From the NCBI RefSeq assembly GCF_900112485.1, contig NZ_FOMG01000005.1, positions 1-64,000 of the forward strand: 64,000 nt of DNA, in the 5' to 3' direction. This DNA comes from Clostridium uliginosum. GTDB taxonomy: Bacteria > Bacillota > Clostridia > Clostridiales > Clostridiaceae. The translations under genes and the position numbers were made by a program. A model generated the notes under the pieces. The model saw nothing but the letters and a program-made list of their open reading frames with translations, was not told where the DNA came from and did not search any database. Shown piece after piece: positions 8,138 to 16,980 of the stretch (position 1 is its first letter; each line of letters begins with the position of its first letter).

Positions 8138-9667
8138 CTATTTTTTAATCTTTCTTAACACTAAATTTTTAACTTCTATAATTTCTTTAATCTTAAACCA
8201 ATAACACAATGTAACATATACTATAATTCCAAGTATAGTCCCTAAAAATAAAACTACTATCTTAGGCATGCTTTCATTTATAAAACTAATAAAAGCAATG
8301 ATTGCTATTCCCATTAAAATTGAATTTAATGTTATTATGCTTATCTTTTTGATTATATCTTTAAATTTAAAATTCTTTTCTAGTTTCACAATGCTTCTAA
8401 ATAATAATAATGAAGTTATTATCATAGCTATAGATGAAGCTAGTGCTACTCCAACTAAGCCTATATATTTTGATAATGTAATACTTAATAATATGTTTAT
8501 TATTACACCTATAATTCCATTTAAAGTTGTAATTTTAGTTTTTCCCATAGAAAATAAAGTAGAATTTAGGATATCCCTCATTCCAGTAAAAAATATTCCA
8601 ACTGAATATCCTAATAAAGCTAATGTTGTTAAATTTACTGCATATTCTTTAAATTCTCCTCTTTCATATATAATACTAACAACATTTCTTTTAAAAATTA
8701 TAAGTCCAATTGTAATTGGTATTAAAAGAAGTGCTAAATATATGATAGATTGTTTTAATACACTTATAAATTCTTTATGATTTCCATTATTCCGAGTATT
8801 TGCCATAATAGGATATGCAACACTTGCAATAGAAGTTGTAATTATACTGTTAATAAAAAATATTAATTTTACAGCGTAATTAAGGGCAGAAACTGATCCT
8901 ACTTCTAATGATGTTGCTATCATTGTATCTACTACCATATTTAAAGAATTTGCTCCTGATGCAATAATAACAGGAATTATTAATATTAAAATAGCTTTTA
9001 ATCCTTCATCCTTAAAATCAACAAAAAATCTATATCTATATCCATGAGATACTAGTGATGGTACTTGAACTGCTACCCTAAAAAAATTTCCTATTACATT
9101 TGCTATAGTTAATCCAATAATATCGTAATTTTTAAAAAATAGTAAATATAAAATCATAGGAAGATTAAAAAACAATCCTAGAATTGAAGGTATAATAAAA
9201 TCTTCATTTACCTGTAATAATGAAGTAAAACATGCATTAATAGACAAGAATAAAAGATTTATCAACGTAATTCTTGTTAATCTAACTGCTAATATAGTAG
9301 TTTCTGTATCGAATCCTTTTCCTAAAGTTGCTACTATTTCTTTTGAAAAGATGCTAGTTACTATAAAAAATACTAATGAAATAATAAATAGTATATTAAT
9401 TACATTATTTGCAAAGGCATACATATCTTCTTCATTCTTTTTAGCTCTTATTTTACTAAGTATTGGAAGAAACGAAGTTGATATTGCAAGTCCTACAAGC
9501 ATAAATATTGTTTCTGGAATAGTTACTGCTACATTATATGCATCAGTATAAATACCAGCTCCAAAGCTTTTGCCAATAAGCATATCTCTAACAAATCCTA
9601 TAACTCTACTTATGCAAGATACTATCATTATTATAAAGGTTGATTTTACTAAACTGTTTGACTTCAT
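8138..9667 (-). CDS. murJ: MurJ/MviN family lipid II (or lipid-linked glycan) flippase
   Basis: MOP-superfamily integral membrane protein of 509 residues with about 14 hydrophobic helices. The N-terminus (STFIIMIVSCISRVIGFVRDMLIG) and the GAGIYTDAYNVA and RRxxN-like regions are characteristic of MurJ. The family flips lipid-linked peptidoglycan precursor across the cytoplasmic membrane. Because it is embedded in a glycan operon, this copy may instead export the repeat unit assembled by the neighbouring transferases. SD AGGTGAT precedes ATG. It follows the WecG/TagA gene by 4 bp. Confidence 0.88.
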   Translation of the reverse strand: MKSNSLVKSTFIIMIVSCISRVIGFVRDMLIGKSFGAGIYTDAYNVAVTIPETIFMLVGLAISTSFLPILSKIRAKKNEEDMYAFANNVINILFIISLVFFIVTSIFSKEIVATLGKGFDTETTILAVRLTRITLINLLFLSINACFTSLLQVNEDFIIPSILGLFFNLPMILYLLFFKNYDIIGLTIANVIGNFFRVAVQVPSLVSHGYRYRFFVDFKDEGLKAILILIIPVIIASGANSLNMVVDTMIATSLEVGSVSALNYAVKLIFFINSIITTSIASVAYPIMANTRNNGNHKEFISVLKQSIIYLALLLIPITIGLIIFKRNVVSIIYERGEFKEYAVNLTTLALLGYSVGIFFTGMRDILNSTLFSMGKTKITTLNGIIGVIINILLSITLSKYIGLVGVALASSIAMIITSLLLFRSIVKLEKNFKFKDIIKKISIITLNSILMGIAIIAFISFINESMPKIVVLFLGTILGIIVYVTLCYWFKIKEIIEVKNLVLRKIKK

Positions 9668-9671
9668 TTTA

Positions 9672-10391
9672 TCACCTATTTTTATTTCTATGTTTTAATA
9701 CTGTTATTAAGAATTTAGGTATTGAAGCAAGCCTAGTAATCCTCCAAGGCTCCTTAACAACTCTATATAGCCATTCTAGCCCTAAACTTATCATCCATTT
9801 AGGTGCTCTTTTAGATATTCCTGCAAAAATATCAAAACTACCTCCAACTCCCATAAATATCTTGCATGGCAAAATATTTATATTGTTTTCAATAAAATAT
9901 TCCTGTCTAGGACATCCCATTGCTACAAAAATAGCCCATGGTTTTTTACATTTTATATCATCAATTATATCTTTACAATTTTCTAAATCAAAAAATCCAT
10001 TATGTATTCCAACTAGATTTAAGTTTGGAAATTCGAGTTTAATGTTTTGTGAACATTTTTGTACAACCTCTTCCTTTGCACCCAAAAGATAAATAGACTT
10101 TTTTTCTGAATTCGCTTTTTTTAAGAGATCTTTCATAACATCTATCCCTGCAATCTTTTGCTCAACAGGTTTCTTTAATATTTTAGAGGCAAGAACGGTT
10201 CCAACTCCATCTGGTATTATAATAGAGTGTTCACTATTAAAACTCTTTTTAAGCAAGGAATCATTTAATCCATTAAATAGAATTTCTGGATTTCCAGATA
10301 TAATATTTACTTTTTCAAAATTTCCTATATATTTTATTAATTCATCTTTGTTTTTATTAAAAACTTTAAAATCAAGTATTTCTGTAAACAT
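9672..10391 (-). CDS. WecG/TagA/CpsF family glycosyltransferase
   Basis: 239-residue GT26-family enzyme. Diagnostic stretches are IIPDGVGTVLASKILKKPV and IAGIDVMKDLL (about 75-106), YLLGAKEEVVQ, and WAIFVAMGCPRQEYFI (the PxQExW-like motif). TagA adds N-acetylmannosamine to undecaprenyl-PP-GlcNAc in wall teichoic acid linkage synthesis; WecG and CpsF act on related lipid-linked sugars. It is the first gene of the polysaccharide operon, which suggests that it adds the second sugar of the lipid-linked unit. The SD AGGAGA is good. No initiating TagO/WecA gene is in the window. Confidence 0.88.
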   Translation of the reverse strand: MFTEILDFKVFNKNKDELIKYIGNFEKVNIISGNPEILFNGLNDSLLKKSFNSEHSIIIPDGVGTVLASKILKKPVEQKIAGIDVMKDLLKKANSEKKSIYLLGAKEEVVQKCSQNIKLEFPNLNLVGIHNGFFDLENCKDIIDDIKCKKPWAIFVAMGCPRQEYFIENNINILPCKIFMGVGGSFDIFAGISKRAPKWMISLGLEWLYRVVKEPWRITRLASIPKFLITVLKHRNKNR

Positions 10392-10455
10392 AATTTCTCC
10401 TATACTAAGGTATCTTCAATCAAACTAACTAATCAATATGTTAATCTATTATATA

Positions 10456-11544
10456 TTATCCTAACAAAGTCTTATCTAATTCTTTTACAATTTCATCTTC
10501 TGGCTTTAACTTTTTAGCAATTTCTAAATGAATTTTTGCTTCTTGATCATTACCTAAATTCATATAACACATTACAATATTAGTGCAAATCTCAACATCT
10601 TTTGACGCTTCAAATGCCTTTTTAAAATACTTTATTGCATCTTGATAATTTCCAAGACAAGCATAATTTATTCCTAACTCGTTAACTACCTCAAGTATAC
10701 CCGACTCAATTGTTAAACTTTCATTTAAATAATATATTGCCTTTTCATAGTTTTCTAAATTTCTATATCCAATAGCTAAATAATAATAAAGAAGTGGATT
10801 TTTTTCAAATTGCTCAGTTAATGGCAATAATATTTCAATCGCTTTTTCCGGCTCTTCATTTAAAATTTCAATAGCCTTTTCATACTGACTTATATTATTA
10901 ATATCATTAATTATTTGCTCTATTTCACCTGTTTTGCTTCCACCTTTATTTAAATATTCATTTATTTCAGCTTGAGCATTTATATAATCTCCCTTATCTC
11001 TTAGTATTAAAGCATTATAAAGATATGGTTCAGGCATTTTATTAAACTTAGATTTACACTCTTCAATATCTTCTAATAAGATTTCATCAAAACTCGAATT
11101 TTTTTCTCTTATTGATTCTCCAGTTAATAATAAATTTTTTAATATCTCTTCTTCTCTATTATATCTGTACAATCCTTTTAATAATATATATGCATCCTCT
11201 AATTTATCTTCCTTTACTCTATTTGCTATAAGACTTTTAATACACTCTTCAGAATTTGGGATGTATGTTAAAACAATTCCATAATCTTCATTATACTTAA
11301 GTTTTTCATCGCAACCAAATACAATAAACATACCTTCAATAAAATAATAAATCGGTAAATTGTGTATTTTGATTTCATTATTCGCATTTGAAGCAATATA
11401 TTCAGAGCTTATTGGCATATATAAATCTTTATTATGAAAAGTTACATATTCTGGAACTTTAATATTTTTCTTAAATCCCTCTTTATCCATTTCTAGGAAT
11501 AAAATTTTACTTAATTTGTCTTTATACATTGTTTTATAATTCAT
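10456..11544 (-). CDS. Tetratricopeptide repeat protein
   Basis: 362-residue soluble protein. The N-terminal half (1-about 150) is of unknown type. The C-terminal half holds at least four TPR units, for example PLLYYYLAIGYRNLENYEKA, GILEVVNELGINYACLGNYQ and VEICTNIVMCYMNLGNDQEA. TPRs bind protein partners; being next to the glycan operon hints at a scaffold or regulator of surface assembly, but that is inference. SD AGGTGG lies upstream of ATG. An 8-bp tandem repeat of about 11.5 units begins 28 bp upstream of the start codon, so copy-number change could alter expression. Confidence 0.85.
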   Translation of the reverse strand: MNYKTMYKDKLSKILFLEMDKEGFKKNIKVPEYVTFHNKDLYMPISSEYIASNANNEIKIHNLPIYYFIEGMFIVFGCDEKLKYNEDYGIVLTYIPNSEECIKSLIANRVKEDKLEDAYILLKGLYRYNREEEILKNLLLTGESIREKNSSFDEILLEDIEECKSKFNKMPEPYLYNALILRDKGDYINAQAEINEYLNKGGSKTGEIEQIINDINNISQYEKAIEILNEEPEKAIEILLPLTEQFEKNPLLYYYLAIGYRNLENYEKAIYYLNESLTIESGILEVVNELGINYACLGNYQDAIKYFKKAFEASKDVEICTNIVMCYMNLGNDQEAKIHLEIAKKLKPEDEIVKELDKTLLG

Positions 11545-11572
11545 TGTTATTATTGCACCACCTAAACTTAAC

Positions 11573-11664
11573 TTCTTAACTTCTTAACTTCTTAACTTCT
11601 TAACTTCTTAACTTCTTAACTTCTTAACTTCTTAACTTCTTAACTTCTTAACTTCTTAACTTCT
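11573..11664. repeat. 8-bp tandem repeat (TTCTTAAC), 11.5 copies
   Basis: Eleven perfect copies of TTCTTAAC plus a 4-base partial copy, with no mismatches. On the coding strand of the TPR gene the unit reads GTTAAGAA. All three frames meet TAA within the array, so it is non-coding. It lies between a possible -10 box and the ribosome site of the TPR gene. A perfect 8-mer array of this length is prone to slipped-strand mispairing, as in phase-variable loci. Confidence 0.97.
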
Positions 11665-11668
11665 AGTA

Positions 11669-11674
11669 ATTATA
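11669..11674 (-). promoter_or_regulatory. Possible -10 box for the TPR gene
   Basis: TATAAT on the minus strand immediately upstream of the tandem repeat, which would place the array inside the transcribed leader. No convincing -35 hexamer lies 16-18 bp further upstream, so this is tentative. Confidence 0.35.
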
Positions 11675-11755
11675 GCCTTATTCCATAATTAATGATAGAT
11701 TAAATTTTAAAAAACTATCATATTAAGATTTTCATGCTTTCACATATACAAACAA

Positions 11756-11783
11756 ATTGCTATCACCATTAAGATGATAGCAT
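11756..11783 (-). terminator. Intrinsic terminator of the phosphoglucomutase gene
   Basis: TGCTATCATC / GTGATAGCA stem followed on the minus strand by a T-rich stretch, just downstream of the stop codon at 11799. Confidence 0.65.
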
Positions 11784-11798
11784 TGATAAAAACTTTGA

Positions 11799-13526
11799 CT
11801 AGTTTAATTTACTGTTAATTAGTTTCATCACTTTTTCTTTAAATTCTTCAACTTTTTCTTCTGCATTATCTAAGCTTCTGCCTTTTACAGCTAAGTAAAT
11901 CTTCATCTTTGGTTCTGTACCTGATGGTCTTACTACAAAATATGATTCATCTTCAAGTATAAACTTTAATACGTTTGATTTAGGTAAGTTAATTTTATTT
12001 TGAGTTTTTTCTAACACATTTTTCTCAACACTTAATTTATAATCAAATTTCTTAACTATTTTTACTCCACCAATTTCATCTATATTAGTATTTCTCATTG
12101 CTTCTATGCAAGCTGCAATTTGTTCTTGACCTTCTTTACCTTTTAATTCTAAAGATACAAGAGTTTCATTGAAGTAGCCATACTTTTCATATATTTCTAT
12201 TAAAGCATCATATAAGCTCTTTCCTTGTTCTTTATAATATAAACACATTTCACATATTAACATTGAAGCTATTACAGCATCTTTATCACGTACAAAATCA
12301 CCAGCAAGGTATCCATAGCTTTCTTCAAATCCAAATAAATAAGTGTTGCTTCCAGAGTCTTCAAATTCTCTAATCTTTTCACCTATATATTTAAATCCTG
12401 TTAGAACATCAATAATTTCTATATTAAAATCTTCAGCAATGCTTCTTGCACCTTCAGTCGTTACAATTGTCTTTATTACAACTCCATTTTCAGGTAAGTT
12501 ATTAGTTTCTTTCAATGAACTTAATATATAATGAGTTAACAAGATACCTGTTTGATTACCAGTTAAAACTTTATATTTGTTAGAGGAATCCTTAACTACT
12601 ACCCCTATTCTATCACAATCCGGATCAGTACCAAATATAATATCTGGATTTGAAGTTTTAGCCATTTCTAAAGCTAATTTAAATACGTCTGGATTTTCTG
12701 GATTTGGATAAGATGCAGTTGGAAAATTACCATTTGGAGCTTCTTGCTCCTTAACAACTTCAACTCCAGCATATCCTAGTTCACTTAATACTCTTCTTAC
12801 CGGAACATTTCCTGCGCCATGAATTGGAGTATATATAACCTTTAAAGTATCAGCTTTCTTATTCACTAATTCTTTTCTTATAGCTAGTCCTTTAACTCTT
12901 TCAATATAAATTTTATCTATATCTTCACCTATATATTTTAATAATCCACTCTCTAAAGCAACTTTTTCATCTATACTTTTTATTTGTGAAAAATCTTCAA
13001 TTGAATTAACACAATCAATTATCTTATTTGCTTTTTCATCTGTAACCTGACCACCAAATTCATCATATACTTTATATCCATTATATTGCTTTGGATTATG
13101 TGAAGCTGTTACCACAATACCACCGCTACATTTTAATTCTCTTGTAGCAAATGACAAAACTGGTGTTGGTCTTAAGCTTTCATATAAAAATACATTTATG
13201 TTATTTGCACATAAAGTAAGTGCTGCGGATTTAGCAAATTCCTTAGACATATTTCTTGAATCACATGCGATTGCAACTGAAGGATTTTTAAAATTTTCAT
13301 TTAAATAATTTGCAAAACCTTGAGTAGCTTTAGCAACAGTATATACATTCATTCTATTGCTTCCAGCACCTATTACTCCTCTTAATCCACCAGTACCAAA
13401 ATCTAAATCTTTATAAAATCTATCTTCTATTTCCTTTTCATCAGATATACCTTTTAATTCATTTTTTGTTTCCTTATTAATGCTTTCTGAATTAATCCAT
13501 GAGTTATATTTTTCTTTATAGTTCAT
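11799..13526 (-). CDS. pgcA: Alpha-phosphoglucomutase / phosphosugar mutase
   Basis: Interconverts glucose-6-P and glucose-1-P (or a related phosphosugar), supplying nucleotide sugars for wall and surface glycans. It carries the full alpha-D-phosphohexomutase set: catalytic-serine loop TASHNPKQYNGYKVY, metal loop GTDPDCDRIG, sugar-binding FGFEESYGYL and phosphate-binding RPSGTEPK near the C-terminus. The reading frame is open from 13562, but GGGAGG at 13534-13539 sits seven bases before the ATG at 13526, giving 575 residues, close to Bacillus PgcA. Position after the glycan operon fits a precursor-supply role. Confidence 0.92.
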   Translation of the reverse strand: MNYKEKYNSWINSESINKETKNELKGISDEKEIEDRFYKDLDFGTGGLRGVIGAGSNRMNVYTVAKATQGFANYLNENFKNPSVAIACDSRNMSKEFAKSAALTLCANNINVFLYESLRPTPVLSFATRELKCSGGIVVTASHNPKQYNGYKVYDEFGGQVTDEKANKIIDCVNSIEDFSQIKSIDEKVALESGLLKYIGEDIDKIYIERVKGLAIRKELVNKKADTLKVIYTPIHGAGNVPVRRVLSELGYAGVEVVKEQEAPNGNFPTASYPNPENPDVFKLALEMAKTSNPDIIFGTDPDCDRIGVVVKDSSNKYKVLTGNQTGILLTHYILSSLKETNNLPENGVVIKTIVTTEGARSIAEDFNIEIIDVLTGFKYIGEKIREFEDSGSNTYLFGFEESYGYLAGDFVRDKDAVIASMLICEMCLYYKEQGKSLYDALIEIYEKYGYFNETLVSLELKGKEGQEQIAACIEAMRNTNIDEIGGVKIVKKFDYKLSVEKNVLEKTQNKINLPKSNVLKFILEDESYFVVRPSGTEPKMKIYLAVKGRSLDNAEEKVEEFKEKVMKLINSKLN

Positions 13527-13778
13527 TTGAACGCCTCCCAATTTTTCCTCAATATCTACCATTATACAATATTTATGTATATTTAAAAATACCTTTTTAG
13601 TTTTCAGTAAAATTTTTACAATTAATTTTACCTAAAATAACATTAAATAATTTAATTACTTAATGTATATTTAAAGTATACTCTCTACACTTTTATAAAA
13701 ACTAAGGCATATTTAAAAATATACGGTGCATTTTTAAACTATTGTTTTATTTCATGTGCCTAAACTCGAAAAATCACT

Positions 13779-13844
13779 TTAGGCATCTCCAAATAAATAA
13801 CTAGTCAGTTTTCTTTGACTAGTTATTTATTTTACAATGCCTTA
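13779..13844. repeat. Family 2 palindromic repeat; also terminator of the DUF523 gene
   Basis: TTAGGCAT and ATGCCTTA ends enclose a strong stem AATAACTAGTCA / TGACTAGTTATT. The last bases supply the TAA stop codon of the gene beginning at 14567 (TAAGGCAT on the minus strand). Another partial end (CATGTGCCTAA) lies at 13753-13763. Confidence 0.75.
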
Positions 13845-14567
13845 TTTTTCATTATCCTTAACTTCCTTAACTTCTTCAATACTTAATCCAGTAGCTTCAG
13901 CTATTTCATCAATATCTGTAAATCCCATTAGATCTTCTGCTAGTGAAATCATAAGTTTTTTAACATTCTCTTGAACTTTAGGTGGTAAATCTGAAAAATC
14001 TCCCAAATTATCTGTTAAATCTAAAGTTTCTAATTCTTGATAATCTTCTTCCAATTTAAAACTTCTTCTTTTATTTGCCTTATTTCTATCATACTGATTA
14101 AGATATACTAGCTTATCTCTATTAGGTTCTAAATCTTCTTCTGAGAATACATCTATTCCTTCTTTAGTCAAAAGATATGCAGTAATACCCATACCCTCAA
14201 TTTTATCACCTTTAAAGCTTCCATCATAGACAAAATTAACTCCACACGATGGGCTGTTTTCTTTTAATATAGCTTTAGTCGCCTTAACTTCTTTTGCAAT
14301 TTTTAAAGTTTCATATGCTCCCTTTAAAAATCCCTCTGTTACATCAATGCCTTCGTCATTCATAGCTTTTCCATTCCCATTTAATATCTCACTTGATAAA
14401 TCATTTAATTCTGTTGGCCTTCTTGGAGTACAAAGTCCCCCTAATTGTTCTGGACATACTAAAACTGCCTTGCCTTCTCTAAATAATTTTGCACAATTTT
14501 CATTTAGATTATTTTCTCCATTATACTTGCAATTTACTCCACACAAACAAGCACTTATTATATACAT
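13842..14567 (-). CDS. DUF523 family protein with C-terminal extension
   Basis: 241 residues. The N-terminal about 145 residues match DUF523: ISACLCGVNCKYNG, VCPEQLGGLCTPRRP and KENSPSCGVNFVYDG provide conserved cysteines that suggest a metal or Fe-S site. The extra about 90 C-terminal residues are acidic and helical and end in a helix-turn-helix-like EIAEATGLSIEEVKEVKD. The function is unknown. The strong SD AAGGAG supports the start. It follows mutS2 by 39 bp in the same direction, so it is probably cotranscribed. The stop codon is made by the adjoining repeat. Confidence 0.8.
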   Translation of the reverse strand: MYIISACLCGVNCKYNGENNLNENCAKLFREGKAVLVCPEQLGGLCTPRRPTELNDLSSEILNGNGKAMNDEGIDVTEGFLKGAYETLKIAKEVKATKAILKENSPSCGVNFVYDGSFKGDKIEGMGITAYLLTKEGIDVFSEEDLEPNRDKLVYLNQYDRNKANKRRSFKLEEDYQELETLDLTDNLGDFSDLPPKVQENVKKLMISLAEDLMGFTDIDEIAEATGLSIEEVKEVKDNEK

Positions 14568-14606
14568 ATCAAACCACTCCTTAAAAAAACGAATAAGGCA
14601 TATGCC

Positions 14607-16964
14607 TTACTTAAGTTCTACTATTGTTGCTCCATCTCCACCTTCACCATAACCACCTAATCTATAGGTTTTTACGTGCATATGTCTCTTTAACATATCA
14701 TTTATTGCTTTTCTAAGTACTCCAGTTCCTTTTCCATGCACTATTGTAACTTCTCCAAGATTTGACATATAAGCATCATCTAAATATTTATCCACTCTAT
14801 AACAAGCTTCTTCAGCATCCAATCCTCTTAAATCTATACGACCTTCAACTTTACTAAAATTAAGCTTTAGTTCTCTTTTCTTTTTAACTTTTGCAGCTTT
14901 AGTTTGTTTTGTCTTTCTTAAATCTTTTAATTTTACTGCGACTTTCATGATACCAGCTTCAACTTGAACTTCTCCTCTATTATCTGGCATAGAAATAATA
15001 ATAACATTTTGGTTTAAAGACGGTAAGAACGCTTCCATACCTAAAGTAATTTTTTCTATTAACTCGCCTTCATTTTCTTTCATGTTATTAAGTTTCTTTT
15101 CTCTATCTTCTAAGCTATCTTTCAATTTTTTACGTTCTTCTTCTAATCTTTGTCTTCCTCCAGTTGAAATTCCAAGCTTCTCGAGTTCTCTCATAGCCTT
15201 TAAGATTTCATCAGCTTCATCTTTTGCATTAGCAACTATTTCTTTTGCTTCGCTTCTAGCATCCATATAAGCTTTATCCCTGGTTTGCTCTAATCTTTGA
15301 AGCTTTTGTTCATAACTTCTCTTTAATTCTTCTGCTTCACTTCTAATTAACTTAGCATCTCTTGCATCTTTTTTAGCAAGTATACTCTTTTCTTGAAGAT
15401 CTCTGATTAAATCCTCAAACTGTAAATTTTCCTTAGACATATACTCTTTAGCAGAGCTAATTACATCTCCATCTAAACCAAGTCTTCTAGAAATTTCAAA
15501 AGCATTAGACTTTCCTGGAACTCCAATTAATAGTCTATATGTAGGTCTTAACGTATTTATATCAAATTCTACTGAAGCATTTTCAACGCCATCTGTTTTT
15601 AGTGCATAAGCTTTAAGTTCACTATAGTGAGTTGTTGCAATTAACTTTGCTCCTCTATTGCTTAAAGTCTCCAAAATAGCTATAGCAAGTGCTGCTCCTT
15701 CAGTCGGATCAGTACCAGCACCTAATTCATCAAATAAAACTAAAGATTCTTTGTTATCACTTTCCATAATCCTAACAATATTAGTTAAATGTGATGAAAA
15801 CGTTGAAAGGCTTTGTTCAATACTTTGCTCATCACCTATATCTGCAAAAATTTCCTTAAAAAAGCATACAGAAGAGTTATCTCTAGCTGGTATTAAAAGT
15901 CCACTTAATGCCATAATATGAAGAAGTCCTACTGTCTTTAATGTAACAGTCTTTCCTCCTGTATTTGGGCCTGTTATCATTAATGTATTAAACTCTTCGC
16001 CTAAATATATATCAGAAGGTATAACTTTATCTTCCTCAATCAAAGGATGTCTTCCTAATATGATATTAAAAATACCATCTTCTCGCACTATTGGTTTTAT
16101 TGCATTTAATGAACTTGCATACTTTCCTTTTGCAAATATAAAATCAAACTGAGTAAGTATTTTAAAGTTACTTTCACATTGGTCTGAATGATCCTTAACT
16201 CTTAAAGATAGTGCTGTAAGAATTCTATCTATTTCAGCCTTTTCTTTTAACATAAGCTCTTTAATTTCATTATTTAAATTAACTAAACTCATTGGTTCTA
16301 TAAAAAATGTAGCTCCAGTTGAACTTTGATCATGCACAAGTCCTGGTACCGCACTCTTATATTCTGATTTCACAGGAATTACATATCTATCGCCTCTCAT
16401 TGTGTATAAAGAATCTTGTAGATATTTTGCATTGCTCTTAACTATTGAATTTATCTTATCTCTAACTGAAGAATTTTTTTCCTTAAGACTTCTTCTTATA
16501 TTATGTAATGTTTGACTTGCTTTATCGCTAATTTCCTCTTCTGACACAATAGCTCTATCTATTTCATTTTCTAATTCATTGATGGGAGTTAAAATATATG
16601 CTAGGTCTTCTAACTTAAGATAAGATGCTTCTTGTTCTTCCCTCTTGAAAAACTCTTTCATCTTCCTAGTTGCTCTAAGCATCCCACCAACTTTTAATAA
16701 TTGATCTGGAGTTAGGGTTCCTCCTTTTTTAGCTCTTTCTAAAGGATCTTTTACATCAAAAAGTCCTTCTAAAGGTGGTGCTCCTTTTTTCATTAACATT
16801 TCAAGAGCCTCATTAGATTCTTCTAAGTTATTATTTATTTCATATATATTATCATAAGGTTCTAATTCATCTAACTTTTGCTTAGCAGAATTGCTATGCG
16901 CATACTTCTTTAACTTTTTTTTAATTTTATCGAATTCTAAAATTCTTAAAGATCTTTCATTCAT
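14607..16964 (-). CDS. mutS2: MutS2 endonuclease / ribosome-collision ATPase
   Basis: 785 residues, the usual MutS2 size. After the helical core come Walker A GPNTGGKT (about 332), Walker B LVLFDELGAGTDPTEG, a long coiled-coil insertion (about 520-635) and a C-terminal Smr domain with RIDLRGLDAEEA and VHGKGTGVLRKA. MutS2 suppresses recombination and, in Bacillus, splits collided ribosomes; the Smr domain is the nuclease. There is no mismatch-recognition domain, as expected. It lies 17 bp after the U32 peptidase gene, a linkage common in Firmicutes. Confidence 0.96.
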   Translation of the reverse strand: MNERSLRILEFDKIKKKLKKYAHSNSAKQKLDELEPYDNIYEINNNLEESNEALEMLMKKGAPPLEGLFDVKDPLERAKKGGTLTPDQLLKVGGMLRATRKMKEFFKREEQEASYLKLEDLAYILTPINELENEIDRAIVSEEEISDKASQTLHNIRRSLKEKNSSVRDKINSIVKSNAKYLQDSLYTMRGDRYVIPVKSEYKSAVPGLVHDQSSTGATFFIEPMSLVNLNNEIKELMLKEKAEIDRILTALSLRVKDHSDQCESNFKILTQFDFIFAKGKYASSLNAIKPIVREDGIFNIILGRHPLIEEDKVIPSDIYLGEEFNTLMITGPNTGGKTVTLKTVGLLHIMALSGLLIPARDNSSVCFFKEIFADIGDEQSIEQSLSTFSSHLTNIVRIMESDNKESLVLFDELGAGTDPTEGAALAIAILETLSNRGAKLIATTHYSELKAYALKTDGVENASVEFDINTLRPTYRLLIGVPGKSNAFEISRRLGLDGDVISSAKEYMSKENLQFEDLIRDLQEKSILAKKDARDAKLIRSEAEELKRSYEQKLQRLEQTRDKAYMDARSEAKEIVANAKDEADEILKAMRELEKLGISTGGRQRLEEERKKLKDSLEDREKKLNNMKENEGELIEKITLGMEAFLPSLNQNVIIISMPDNRGEVQVEAGIMKVAVKLKDLRKTKQTKAAKVKKKRELKLNFSKVEGRIDLRGLDAEEACYRVDKYLDDAYMSNLGEVTIVHGKGTGVLRKAINDMLKRHMHVKTYRLGGYGEGGDGATIVELK

Positions 16965-16980
16965 TGGCTAATTATCTCCT

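Noticed and set aside
8268..8780. Plus-strand open frame inside the murJ-like gene
   Set aside because: Antisense shadow of a conserved membrane protein; hydrophobic only because it mirrors AT-rich codons.
9640..10092. Plus-strand open frame of 150 codons across the murJ/tagA junction
   Set aside because: Antisense to two well-supported genes, with no recognisable domain.
11573..11664. CRISPR-like array
   Set aside because: The 8-bp units are directly adjacent with no spacers, so this is a simple tandem repeat.
13527..13562. N-terminal extension MVDIEEKLGGVQ of the phosphoglucomutase
   Set aside because: The GGGAGG site lies inside this extension and points to the ATG at 13526.
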